49,279 nt of DNA from an uncultured Desulfobacteraceae bacterium (GTDB lineage: Bacteria > Desulfobacterota > Desulfobacteria > Desulfobacterales > Desulfatirhabdiaceae): assembly GCA_903909505.1 (NCBI GenBank), contig CAIVVZ010000387.1, positions 1 through 49,279 of the forward strand, given 5' to 3'. The translations under genes and the position numbers were made by a program. This document shows, in pieces, positions 1 through 8,676 of the stretch (position 1 is the stretch's first letter; every line of letters starts with the position of its first letter). A model generated the notes under the pieces. That model had not been told where the DNA came from and made no database searches. It was given only the letters and a program-made list of their open reading frames with translations.

Positions 1-2502
1 CATCGCCGTTTCGAAGCGTTCGACGGCGCCGAGCTGTTGGGCCAGAGCCCGCATGCCGCGGCGAAACAACGCTCCGTCGTAACCATCCTGGTCGAACTCA
101 ATCACAGGGCGAAGGATTGTCGGTTTCGCCGAGGACAGGACATTGGCTATCAAATCCGGGCTCGCCAGCTCCATCGGGCACAGCCCGGCATACTCCTCGC
201 CCGCCACTCGCGGCAGGGACTTGAGCATGGGAATAAGCAGGTAGTCGGCTGTATGTTCGAGCACCTCGAAAAAGACGCCATGGTATAGCTGAAGCGGCGC
301 ACAATAGGGCAAAACCGCGCCTTCAATGCCCCGGCGCAAGGTCGCGGCCGAAGCGCGGCGCGTCACGCGTGGATCCAAGCCGAGCTTGCGGATAAACGCG
401 ATCATCAGCGGCGCGATACTCTTGAGCACGAACTCGTCGGTCATCGCCACTACCGGCAGGTGGCCACAGGCGCGCGGCTCTCCCACGACCACGTCCACCA
501 GCGCTTCGCGCGCCGCAAATATATCAGGCGATAGATCCGGCAACTTTTTACGACCCATGCCGCGATCGTAAAGCGAACAGCTCCCTCCCCAGAGAAACCG
601 CTGGGTGACTCCATTGACCGAGGTTAACAATCGATCGATTTTACACCGATTGCCACTTCCGCCGCAGCCTTGGGTTGAAGGGCAAACAAAGGTCTCTTTG
701 GCGAGCAGGCGCGCGTTGAGAAACACATCGCAATCCAGGTCCCCGCCTTCGAGCAGCGACTCTCCCTCCTGGTCGCGGGCCAGCAGTGCGATACCCAAAG
801 CGCCGATGGCGCCCGGGTCGGGCGGCACCACGACCGGCCGTCCCGTCTGCCGTGTCACGGCCGCGGCCAAGGCATCGGAGCTAAAAGGCATCCCTTGACA
901 GAAGATACATTTCCCGATGGTATGCGGGCCTTTGACGCGATTGAGGTAGTTTTGGATGACCGAGTCGTAAAGCCCGGCGACAATCGAGTTGATACTTTCG
1001 CCTTGGGAAATCGCTTCGTCGATGACCTCGGCCATAAACACCGAGCAATGCTGGCCGAGCGATATCCCATAGTCGGCCTCCAACGCCACCTGGCCGAGGC
1101 GAACCGGGTTCACGCCGATGTTTTCGAGCTTTCTTCCCTGTTCGGCTATGAAGGAACCGGTTCCCGCGCTGCACGCCTCGTTCATCGCGGCTTCGACCAC
1201 GCGGCCCTGTTCAAGGCGAATGTACTTGGCATCCTGCCCGCCAATCTCGAAGATGGTATCTACTTCTGGATCGATGGACACGGCGCCCCGCGCGTGGGCG
1301 GCGATTTCGTTGAGCACAAATACCCGCCTTCCCGAATAGCAGGTGCGAAACAGCGACCCGACCACTTCGCGACCCGATCCGGTCACGCCAACACCCCGTA
1401 CCGGCATATCTGAAAAGTCCGACTCGGTCCAGCGCCGTACGAGCGCTTGTGCGGCCCGGACCGGAGCACCCTCGGTGTCCACATACGCTTGCCAAATCGG
1501 GTCGCCGTTATCGACCTCTGTAGCTACAAGCTTTGAGCCGGTCGAACCGATATCAAGCCCCAGGATCACCGGCAAAATGTCATCTGTCCTGGCGTGAATA
1601 AGGCTCCTGGGCATACGATGAACACTCGCTATCGAGTGCCGTAACGCGGGGGTTCGTTCGAGCCTGGCATCATGGGAAGTTGCCAACAGCGAGCGAATAC
1701 TGAAAGCCGGTTCGTTGAACGTTTCCTTCAGCTCAAGCGCATAACTGGCCGCACCGATCGCCTCCAGGACATGGTCTTTGCGGTGCTCATCCACCAGGCG
1801 CATCTTGTGCCGCTGTAGCCATTGTCCGATTTGCCGACGGATGCGGGGCGAGCGGGTCACTCCACCGATTAACACCACATTGGGCGGAGCGAGCCGGGGA
1901 CGAACCAGGCTGAGTACATTTTCACATACCGCGTCATAGAGCCCCGCCAAAATGCGCGAGCGGTCTTCGCCCTTGTTGGCCAGGTGAGTCATGTCGGTCT
2001 TGAGGATCACCGGGCAACGGCCCGACAACGCCGCGGGGTTGGGCTCGCCGTCGCAAAGCGCCGACGCATCTTCTACGGTCATACCAAACCGCTCAACGAG
2101 CTGGCTTAAAAAATTGCCCGTGCCCTGGGAGCAGCGCGAATTTTGCTGAAACCATTCCTGTCCCGAACCGCATAGCTCAAGTACACAAAAGCCGTGGGCT
2201 CCGATCGATATCACCGTCAGGTCATCGAGATCTTTGTGAAGCAAGCGCACGCCACGGCAAATTGCGGCCTTTGTCGGTACTTGCTCGGCCCGCAACACGC
2301 GGGCGAGCCGTCCGGTCACGGCAATCCTGAGCGTGTCGGTTCGTTCGACTGCCGAAAACAGCGAGGAGAGAGCACCGTGCGGATCCTTTCGGTGAATCAG
2401 ACGGTCGCTCCGTGTGATTTCGAAGGTATCGTCCTGCGAGCGAACCTCGACCAGGTTGACTGTTTCGGCGCCTACATCGATTCCTATCGCATGTTTATCC
2501 AT
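1..2502 (-). CDS. CoA-substrate-specific enzyme activase (2-hydroxyacyl-CoA dehydratase / benzoyl-CoA reductase activator family), 3' end beyond window
   Basis: Reading the minus strand from an ATG at 2502 gives 834 codons with no stop before the window edge, so the C-terminus is missing. There are two ASKHA/BadF-type ATPase modules. The first starts at GIDVGAETVNLVEV (about residue 7). The second starts at GLDIGSTGSKLVATEV (about residue 314). The second has the two cysteines expected to bridge one [4Fe-4S] cluster between subunits (EACSAGTG near 443 and GQHCSVF near 486) and IFEIGGQDAKYI. The first keeps NSRCSQGTGNF and SGRCPV. A DUF2229-like region follows (from about 600) with Cys clusters CPSTQGCGG, NRCKI and WGGSCSLYDRG. 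In this family, ATP hydrolysis drives one electron into a dehydratase or reductase. The double-ATPase, over-800-residue form is the large activase type; its substrate cannot be told here. The gene looks richer in GC (many TCG, GCG and GGC codons) than the genes to its right, which may mean a different origin. The SD is weak. Confidence 0.88.
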   Translation of the reverse strand, partial: MDKHAIGIDVGAETVNLVEVRSQDDTFEITRSDRLIHRKDPHGALSSLFSAVERTDTLRIAVTGRLARVLRAEQVPTKAAICRGVRLLHKDLDDLTVISIGAHGFCVLELCGSGQEWFQQNSRCSQGTGNFLSQLVERFGMTVEDASALCDGEPNPAALSGRCPVILKTDMTHLANKGEDRSRILAGLYDAVCENVLSLVRPRLAPPNVVLIGGVTRSPRIRRQIGQWLQRHKMRLVDEHRKDHVLEAIGAASYALELKETFNEPAFSIRSLLATSHDARLERTPALRHSIASVHRMPRSLIHARTDDILPVILGLDIGSTGSKLVATEVDNGDPIWQAYVDTEGAPVRAAQALVRRWTESDFSDMPVRGVGVTGSGREVVGSLFRTCYSGRRVFVLNEIAAHARGAVSIDPEVDTIFEIGGQDAKYIRLEQGRVVEAAMNEACSAGTGSFIAEQGRKLENIGVNPVRLGQVALEADYGISLGQHCSVFMAEVIDEAISQGESINSIVAGLYDSVIQNYLNRVKGPHTIGKCIFCQGMPFSSDALAAAVTRQTGRPVVVPPDPGAIGALGIALLARDQEGESLLEGGDLDCDVFLNARLLAKETFVCPSTQGCGGSGNRCKIDRLLTSVNGVTQRFLWGGSCSLYDRGMGRKKLPDLSPDIFAAREALVDVVVGEPRACGHLPVVAMTDEFVLKSIAPLMIAFIRKLGLDPRVTRRASAATLRRGIEGAVLPYCAPLQLYHGVFFEVLEHTADYLLIPMLKSLPRVAGEEYAGLCPMELASPDLIANVLSSAKPTILRPVIEFDQDGYDGALFRRGMRALAQQLGAVERFETAM

Positions 2503-2628
2503 CGTATTTATTTACTCAACTTTCGCAGTAGCGATTGTTCGATGGCCACATCCATCATTCTATAAGCCTTTTCAGTATTCTTGTCCTTGTTTTCAGAACA
2601 GGAAAACTGTTTTCTGATTATTTTCATT

Positions 2629-3246
2629 CTACTTGTTATTTGTTGCGATGATAATGGAATAGGGGTCAAGCCTGTTCTTCTTCAATACCTCGTTGATCTG
2701 AAGGTTACAGTGATTGGAAAGAAGATCCAAAGTGATATCCGATCTCCATCCGCACTTTTCGGTAAGAGGGGAAAAGAAGCGGTTCATACCGGCCAAAACG
2801 GGATTCTTGCTGCTGAAGTGATTGAAAATCAGTATGCTGCCGCCCTTTTTTGTGACCCGTTTCATCTCCGAGACCACCTTCTCGGGGTTGGGAGCTACGG
2901 TTATCACGAACGCAGCCAGTGAATGGTCGAAGCTGTTGTCCTCAAAGGTCATGTTCTCCGCGTTCATCTCTATCAGTTCGACATGATCGAGCCTGTGGAG
3001 GTTCTTCTTCTCTTGAGCTTTGTCGAGCATTTTTCTCGTGAAATCAATACCGACGACATGACAACCCAGGGGATAGAGCGAAAGAGAGATACCGGTGCCG
3101 ACGCCTATCTCGATCACCCTGTCACCTTTGCGAATACCGGATCTTTCCATGCCTATCTTGATTCTTGGGAAAAAAATATGAGAAAACGTCTTGTCGTAGA
3201 AGGACGAACATCTACCATAAATTTTCTTCACTTCTTGTTGATTCAT
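2629..3246 (-). CDS. class I SAM-dependent methyltransferase, PmtA/UbiE-like
   Basis: A 205-residue single-domain Rossmann methyltransferase. Motif I is VIEIGVGTGISLSLYP (about residues 44-59), followed by the acidic loop VVGIDFTRKML and post-motifs LIEMNAENMTFEDNSFD and GGSILIFNHF. The N-terminus (YGRCSSFYDKTFSHIFFPR) and the GVGTGISL signature resemble bacterial phospholipid N-methyltransferases of the PmtA type and some quinone-biosynthesis methyltransferases. Phosphatidylethanolamine is a plausible substrate but is not proven by sequence. It is transcribed toward the activase gene with 126 bp between them. Its codon use is more AT-rich than that gene, so I do not infer a shared pathway. 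The plus-strand frames across it are antisense shadows. Confidence 0.8.
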   Translation of the reverse strand: MNQQEVKKIYGRCSSFYDKTFSHIFFPRIKIGMERSGIRKGDRVIEIGVGTGISLSLYPLGCHVVGIDFTRKMLDKAQEKKNLHRLDHVELIEMNAENMTFEDNSFDHSLAAFVITVAPNPEKVVSEMKRVTKKGGSILIFNHFSSKNPVLAGMNRFFSPLTEKCGWRSDITLDLLSNHCNLQINEVLKKNRLDPYSIIIATNNK

Positions 3247-3302
3247 GGCCTCGAAGTATCAAATAAGGCGCGAGGGAGTCAAGGGAAAACGGGATAGTCA
3301 GT

Positions 3303-3824
3303 CATCTCAAAGCCCTTGTTTCTGTTCTTGGTGTGTCCGCGCTTTGCCGGTTCGATGCGGATCCAGTGGTCGCCGCGTTTTTTGAGTTTCCATCTGGAAC
3401 AGCATATATGCATCGACTGGCTCTGGGAGCACATTTTGTGATGACCCTGATGGGATCATGCAGCGTTTGACATGTATGCCAGTTTTTTGAATTAGCCGGC
3501 CTGGATCGATTCATTGCCTCTTCATATGGAGCCCAACACAAGGTTTCGGGTGAACCTGATGTATTCCACGTTCAGCATGAAATCGTCAAGGGTAGCAGTG
3601 CACCGCTTTCGAGAAAAACCAAAAAGGCTGAAGATGACCTTCAAAACGCCTCTGATCACTTGATCCGGTGTGCCCGGAAAAAAAAGCAAAAGCCCATCAA
3701 AGCCAAAAAGGTGATGGCGGACATGGTCGCTACGATCGCTTTCTTTTGGGTATACGTTCGGGCGAAAGTAGGTGCCCTTTGTCTTAATCCAGTAACCCCA
3801 GTCGATTTTGAACTCGAAGATTGA
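3303..3824 (+). pseudogene. degenerate transposase-like gene (DUF6399-type), remnant with internal stop
   Basis: One plus-strand frame is protein-like over about 170 codons but is broken by TGA at 3468-3470. It has no start codon at its left end and stops at 3822-3824. Segments read LCRFDADPVVAAFFE, HRLALGAHFVMTLMG, then after the stop FELAGLDRFIASSYGAQHKV and DVFHVQHEIVKGSSAPLSRK. I recall these stretches from large transposase-like proteins (DUF6399 type) of Deltaproteobacteria, where the FIASSYG and DVFHVQHE segments are far apart, so an internal deletion between them is likely. Lysine-rich sequence follows. Two minus-strand frames of 79 and 138 codons overlap it but resemble nothing. The family call is from memory of motifs. 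Confidence 0.5.
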
Positions 3825-3889
3825 GTGCTCCTGCTCAAAGACGAGAGATAATCTTGCGAGTTTCTTCGAAGAACAGAACTCAACACGGA

Positions 3890-4000
3890 CTATCTGTTCT
3901 GCTGGGATTCCTGCATCGGGATAGAGATGGTGAAACAAGTCCCTTTCCCCACCTGGCTGTCCACCTTGATATTACCATTGTGATTCTTGATGATTAATAG
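3890..4000 (-). pseudogene. histidine kinase C-terminal remnant (HATPase G2 box)
   Basis: Minus-strand codons from 4000 down to TAG at 3890-3892 read LLIIKNHNGNIKVDSQVGKG followed by TCFTISIPMQE and a short tail. This is the standard end of a histidine-kinase ATPase domain: the post-G1 helix, HxGxIxVxSxxGxGTxF, then a terminal beta strand ending in P. A TGA in the same frame lies immediately upstream (4001-4003). The 170 bp before the next gene show no kinase sequence in any frame I read. This is the stub of a lost kinase next to the transposase relic. The rest of 3825-4169 holds nothing I recognise. Confidence 0.7.
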
Positions 4001-4169
4001 TCAATCTCGCGATAGTTGTTATTTTGGGAAAGTCCCTATATCAATCAAGGCAATCAACCGTCAGTGGGAGAGGACTTTGAACTTTTCACTTTACCATCCC
4101 CTTTGATTTTGCAAAAGGATGAACGGGGCCAGGTGTCCGGGGACGAGGAATGCCGGAACCCGGAAGCCG

Positions 4170-4613
4170 TCACTCCGGAAACCGGTTCCATGCCAGCCAG
4201 TAAAACCCGAACGCATCCATCATCTTGGTGAATTTCTCGAAATTGACCGGCTTGACTAGATAACTGCCCGCGCCCTGAGAGTAGGCGCCAACCATATCCG
4301 CCTCGGCCGCGGATGTGGTGAGTATGACCGTTGGAATGCGCTTGAGTGCATCATCCGCCTTGATCCGTCGCAACACTTCCAGGCCGTCCACCTTGGGCAG
4401 ACGCAAGTCCAGCAGAACCAAATCCGGCGTGGGGCTGCTTGCCGGATCGGCAAAAGTGTCCTGTCGAAAGAGATAGTCCAGCGCGGCTTGTCCGTCTGAT
4501 ACATGCTGCATCCGGTTGGCCACGCGAAAGGTTTCAAGGTTTCGCCGGACAATCTCGGCATGCGCCGGATCATCCTCCACCAGAAGAATCACAACGGGTT
4601 TTCCGTTAATCAT
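4170..4613 (-). CDS. single-domain response regulator, Rcp1-like
   Basis: A receiver domain of about 147 residues with no output domain. It has the acidic pair in ILLVEDDPAHAEIV, the phospho-acceptor Asp in LVLLDLRLPKVDG, the conserved Thr in TVILTTSA and the Lys in GSYLVKPVNFEKF. The insertion between helix 2 and strand 3 (ALDYLFRQDTFADPASSP) and the FWLAWNRFP-like tail are typical of the Rcp1 family, which pairs with phytochrome-type kinases. I chose the ATG at 4613 because AGGAG lies 8 nt upstream. A GTG at 4631, overlapping the TGA of the kinase gene upstream, is possible but gives an unnatural N-terminus. It is the last gene of the run and a likely partner of the hybrid kinase at 4628-6211, 14 bp away. 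Confidence 0.88.
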   Translation of the reverse strand: MINGKPVVILLVEDDPAHAEIVRRNLETFRVANRMQHVSDGQAALDYLFRQDTFADPASSPTPDLVLLDLRLPKVDGLEVLRRIKADDALKRIPTVILTTSAAEADMVGAYSQGAGSYLVKPVNFEKFTKMMDAFGFYWLAWNRFPE

Positions 4614-4627
4614 GGTATTTTCTCCTT

Positions 4628-6211
4628 TCACTTCTGACTCCCGCCCGCTCTCTCGATCGCTTCTTTCAGATCCGCGACCCGGAAGGGTTTATGCAGGAAT
4701 ATATGGGGTTGATCGCTGTGTTCGGCTCCCAGAACACGATTCCGGTCGTATCCGCTGAGCAGTATCGCGGGCAGGTCGGAGCGAATCGCCCGGAGCGCCT
4801 CAAGGGTTTCCCAGCCATTCATGCCGGGCATGGTAAAATCGAGAAGGACGCAGCGAATCCGATCCGAATATTCGCGAAATACCTCCAGGGCATTCAGGCC
4901 GTCCGAAGCCTCAACCACCGACTGCCCCAGGTGATTGAGCATGGCCGTGGTCATTTTTCGCATCCGGGGATCGTCATCCACCAGCAGAATCAGACTCTGA
5001 TCATCGGCCGGACCGGGGACAACCGCATCCATTTTGGGGGCGGTCTGAATGTTCTGTTCCAATACAGGCAGCAGCACACGGAACAGGGAGCCTTTGCCCG
5101 GATCGCTTTCCACCGAAACGGCGCCGCCATGGGCGCCTATCAGCCCCAGAACCACGGCCAGCCCCAGTCCCCGGCCGGTGAATTTCGTGGAAAAAAACGG
5201 ATCAAAAAGTTTATCGAAAATCGCGGGCTGCATGCCAACGCCCGTATCCGAGACGGAAATGCAGGCAAGCCACTTTCCCTTCGGCACCCAGTCCGGCGGA
5301 TAAATCCGGAACACGCGGATATCTTCAGCCGGCGCCAAACGGACCGTGATGTCCACTTCCCCTTTCCGGTCGCCGATGGCTTCCCCGGCATTGATGACGA
5401 TGTTGGACAATGCCTGCCGGAGCTGAGCCGTATCGGCATGGATCATGACCTTTGGGATATCAAACCCGATCTTAAGGCGCGCGGTCTTGGGAAGGGATGC
5501 CTGCCAATGCGGCAGGGATTGGGTGCAAAGCGTCACCAGATCGACGGGTTCCTTTTTCCCAAAGGTCTTTCCCAGATAGGAAAGCATCTGGGTGCTGATC
5601 TCCGCAGCACGCCGCGAGGCATCCATGGCCTCGGCAATGTAATTCTGTACTTTGGCTTCGGCGGGCAGTTCATCCCTGGCCAGTTCCAGATTGCCCATTA
5701 CCGCACCCAGAAGATTATTGTAATGATGGGCAATGGCTCCGGCCATTCGGCCCAAGCTTTCCGCCTTCATGACCTGTTGAAGTTTGCGCTCCAGCCGAAG
5801 CCGTTCTTCATCGGCATGCCGCCGGTCCTGTAAAAGCTTCCATTCCCGCAGCCCCCGCGCCACCGTCCGCGGCATGTTCGCAAAGGCTTCCGGTGATTTG
5901 ACCACGTAATCCAGAGCCCCGGATTTGATGGCTTCCACGGCGATCTGCTCATTGCCGTAACTGGTCATGATCACGATAGGAAACGGCCCGGCTTCGGCGG
6001 GCGAAGTCAATGTATCCACGGATCGGCCATCCGGAAGACGAATGTCCATCAAGACAATATCCGGCGGATGATCGGCAATGGCCAAACGATATTGCGCCAG
6101 AGACCCGGCCGTATATACATCGACGTCTTTGCCCATTTTCTCAAGGCTCCGGCGGATGGCATCGATATGCGCCGGGTCATCATCCACAATTAAAATGCTG
6201 AGTCTGCCCAT
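4628..6211 (-). CDS. REC-histidine kinase-REC hybrid
   Basis: A soluble protein of 527 residues. The N-terminal receiver has ILIVDDDPAHIDAI, phospho-acceptor VLMDIRLPDG and VVKSPEAF (the last a variant of the KP motif). A short coiled coil leads to a HisKA-like helix with H-box GRMAGAIAHHYNNLLGAVMG. The HATPase domain has N-box NIVINAGEAI, G1 DTGVGMQP, F-box FDPFFSTKFTGRG and GLGLAVVLG. The C-terminal receiver has LILLVDDDPRM, LLDFTMPGMNG and FLHKPFR. It has no membrane segment or PAS domain, so input probably comes by phosphorylation of the first receiver. The start at 6211 is preceded by AGGGGTGAGG; the same frame extends to 6409 but would overlap the upstream kinase. Its architecture and H-box match the kinase at 35644-37674, so the two are probably paralogues. 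Confidence 0.88.
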   Translation of the reverse strand: MGRLSILIVDDDPAHIDAIRRSLEKMGKDVDVYTAGSLAQYRLAIADHPPDIVLMDIRLPDGRSVDTLTSPAEAGPFPIVIMTSYGNEQIAVEAIKSGALDYVVKSPEAFANMPRTVARGLREWKLLQDRRHADEERLRLERKLQQVMKAESLGRMAGAIAHHYNNLLGAVMGNLELARDELPAEAKVQNYIAEAMDASRRAAEISTQMLSYLGKTFGKKEPVDLVTLCTQSLPHWQASLPKTARLKIGFDIPKVMIHADTAQLRQALSNIVINAGEAIGDRKGEVDITVRLAPAEDIRVFRIYPPDWVPKGKWLACISVSDTGVGMQPAIFDKLFDPFFSTKFTGRGLGLAVVLGLIGAHGGAVSVESDPGKGSLFRVLLPVLEQNIQTAPKMDAVVPGPADDQSLILLVDDDPRMRKMTTAMLNHLGQSVVEASDGLNALEVFREYSDRIRCVLLDFTMPGMNGWETLEALRAIRSDLPAILLSGYDRNRVLGAEHSDQPHIFLHKPFRVADLKEAIERAGGSQK

Positions 6212-6267
6212 CCTCACCCCTGTTGTGTTTGCTTTTGAAAATGACGAAATGTCCAACCCTTTTGGCC

Positions 6268-8676
6268 TCACATGCGGGTGCCGGCCAAAGTAAAACGGAA
6301 ACAAGCGCCAAGCCCTGGGCCTTCCGTCTCCACCCGAATGTCGCCGCCGTGGACTTCTACGATCCGCTTTACCAGGGCCAGGCCGATGCCCGTACCTTCC
6401 GCCTGGCAATCAAGCTTTTCGAACAGGCCGAAAATCTTCTCCTGATGCCGTGGATCAATTCCGATGCCGTTGTCCCGCACAAAGAGGACGATCTCATCAC
6501 CGCTCTTCTGCGCTCCGATTGTGATGCAAGGCGATGCCTGATCTCCCGTGAACTTGACTGCATTGTCGATCAGGTTCTGGAAGACCTCGATCAAGCGGGA
6601 ACGGTCGCCCCAAAGTATAACCGGTTCTTCCGTGAGTTGAATTTGAACATTTTTTTCGGTGATCCGGCCGGCTACAAGGGCCATGGCCTCATGAACGACT
6701 TCCTGGAGAGGTATTTCCACGGGATCATTTTTAATACGCCCGATGCGCGAGAGGTCCCGCAATTCATCCAGCAGGCGCCCCATTTTTTCCGCGGCATTGC
6801 GGATGTACCCCATATCCAGCTTTGTTCGGACCGCATCCTGGTTTTGAATGTCATTTTCCAGATAACCCAGAAAGGTAAGGATGGTCACCAGGGGGCTTTT
6901 CAGATCATGCGAAACGGTGTAGGAGAAACGGGTCAGTTCGGCGTTTTTTTCCTGCAACTCATACTCATTCTGGCGTAGCGCATCTTCCACCCGCTTGCGT
7001 TTATCTATTTCTCTTGCCAACCGTCTGTTCCATAAAAGCGATAAACCCAGCAGGAGAGCAAAAACACCTCCGATTGCAAACACCCATTTCAGTATCTCTG
7101 TCCAGTTCGGACGGTATTCAACCCGAACGCTGAACCATTTCTGGACAATTGCATTAACCCTGTCATCGGGAATGGATTGAATGGCTTTATTGAGAATGCT
7201 GACCAGTTCGGGGTAATCTTTGCGTACGGCATAATAATAAGGGTCGCGTGGGATATCAGCAATACCGGCGATTTTGAGATTCGGATATTGATGCATGATA
7301 TAGGTGGCAAGAAATATTTTCGAAATCAAGGCGTCGGCATTGCCTTCAGACACCGCCTGGAACATTTGTTCCATCGTGTCCACTCGGACAGTTTCAATTT
7401 CAGGATAGGCGGCGAAAATTTTTTCATGGAGTTTCAAGCCCCTTAGAACGGCAACCTTTTTCGCTTTCAGTGAACCTATTCCGCTCACAAACGGGGCATC
7501 ACTACGGGTGATGATGACCTGATCAAAATCCATAAAAGGCTTTGTAAACATCATATGTGCGAAACGTTCAGGGACGTAAACGGAAAGGAACATATCCGTT
7601 TCACCGGATTTTGCTTTTGTATCCATATCCTTAAAATCACATACAACCAACTGAAAATTTATGCCCGTATATTCAGTCAGAAGATTGATATAGTCAGGCT
7701 CAATCCCTTTGATCACGCCTTTTTCGAAGAACTTCAACGGGGGCATAACAGGGGCAATGCCTAATCTGATGGTTTTGTGGTTTCTTATCCAGACTTCTTC
7801 TGCAGGCGTCATTTGGATAATAGTAGAAGTTTTGTAGTAGCGTTTTGTCGGATCAGGTATCCACCGGGCTTCAATTTCAGCCCGTTCCTGATGCGATATT
7901 TCGTTTAACCCTTTATCGACAAGCTCAAGCAATTCCGTATTCTTTTTAAAAACACCAAAAAGAAATTTTTCTTTGTAAAGGATCTTGTCATTCATTTCGA
8001 ACTCACCGGATAACCCCATGCGGTCAATAAGGGCTGATCCTACCGGCCAAATGGCTACAAATCCCTTTGTTTTTCCGTCTTGGGAAACCTTGACAAGTTC
8101 CTCTCTGGTATCGCAGGCTAAAATCCGGATGTCCGGATAGTTTTTTATCAAGAACTGTTCCAATTGTGATCCGTGAAGTGCGGCAACGGTTTGACCTGAA
8201 AGCTCCTTGATATCGGAAATTTTCCCCTGTTTCAACGGGTAGAACAGGCTGACCCCGGATTCATAAAAAAGCACGGAACCGCTTATCCATTCAAAATGTT
8301 CCGGTGAATATAAAAATCCGGAGTGAATATCGGCTTTCTGATTTTTCAGATTTTCAAGGGACGTTTTCCAGTCGGATATGATGAATTCAATCTGTTTGCC
8401 GGTTTTTTGCGCCCACAACCGCCAAATATCCACAAACATGCCTGCGGGCTTGCCTTCGGCATTTACGAATGTGAACGGTTCAAAATCCGAACTGATCGCA
8501 ATGACCAGCGTGTCTGTGAGTTTCTGTTCCTCGGCAGCCGCGATGGGCGGAGATAATACGAACGAGGCAACTCCGATGGGGCACTTTTCCTTCGGCCTGG
8601 TAGACGTTTCCGTTTTTGGGTAAGATGGGGATAAAAAAACGAACGCCAAAAGAAGCATGATCCATTTATTCGTCAT
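6268..8676 (-). CDS. sensor histidine kinase with two periplasmic SBP_bac_3-like domains
   Basis: About 802 residues. A hydrophobic N-terminus (WIMLLLAFVFLSPS) serves as signal or anchor. Two amino-acid-binding-protein-type modules follow (about 55-285, starting LVIAISSDFEPFTF, and about 295-530, starting TIRLGIAPVMPPLKFF). Next come a membrane helix (WVFAIGGVFALLLGLSLLW, about 548-567), a coiled coil, HisKA with SHDLKSPLVTILTFLGYLE and HATPase with DNGIGIDP and GTGIGLALVKRIVE. This is the BvgS/EvgS-like sensor plan without receiver domains, so it needs a separate response regulator. The ATG at 8676 overlaps the upstream stop by 11 nt, suggesting translational coupling; a longer frame to 8793 lies wholly inside the upstream gene. 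Its kinase core is nearly the same as that of the gene at 9648-11411. Confidence 0.9.
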   Translation of the reverse strand: MTNKWIMLLLAFVFLSPSYPKTETSTRPKEKCPIGVASFVLSPPIAAAEEQKLTDTLVIAISSDFEPFTFVNAEGKPAGMFVDIWRLWAQKTGKQIEFIISDWKTSLENLKNQKADIHSGFLYSPEHFEWISGSVLFYESGVSLFYPLKQGKISDIKELSGQTVAALHGSQLEQFLIKNYPDIRILACDTREELVKVSQDGKTKGFVAIWPVGSALIDRMGLSGEFEMNDKILYKEKFLFGVFKKNTELLELVDKGLNEISHQERAEIEARWIPDPTKRYYKTSTIIQMTPAEEVWIRNHKTIRLGIAPVMPPLKFFEKGVIKGIEPDYINLLTEYTGINFQLVVCDFKDMDTKAKSGETDMFLSVYVPERFAHMMFTKPFMDFDQVIITRSDAPFVSGIGSLKAKKVAVLRGLKLHEKIFAAYPEIETVRVDTMEQMFQAVSEGNADALISKIFLATYIMHQYPNLKIAGIADIPRDPYYYAVRKDYPELVSILNKAIQSIPDDRVNAIVQKWFSVRVEYRPNWTEILKWVFAIGGVFALLLGLSLLWNRRLAREIDKRKRVEDALRQNEYELQEKNAELTRFSYTVSHDLKSPLVTILTFLGYLENDIQNQDAVRTKLDMGYIRNAAEKMGRLLDELRDLSRIGRIKNDPVEIPLQEVVHEAMALVAGRITEKNVQIQLTEEPVILWGDRSRLIEVFQNLIDNAVKFTGDQASPCITIGAQKSGDEIVLFVRDNGIGIDPRHQEKIFGLFEKLDCQAEGTGIGLALVKRIVEVHGGDIRVETEGPGLGACFRFTLAGTRM

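Noticed and set aside
3302..3541. 79-codon minus-strand frame
   Set aside because: Composition is not protein-like, and it is antisense to the transposase remnant.
3522..3938. 138-codon minus-strand frame in the scar region
   Set aside because: It overlaps the kinase relic in a different frame at its start, and the opposite strand reads as transposase-like sequence; the protein matches nothing I know.
4691..5833. 380-codon plus-strand frame opposite the REC-kinase-REC gene
   Set aside because: It is antisense to a gene with clear receiver and HATPase motifs; the plus-strand translation has no recognisable domain.
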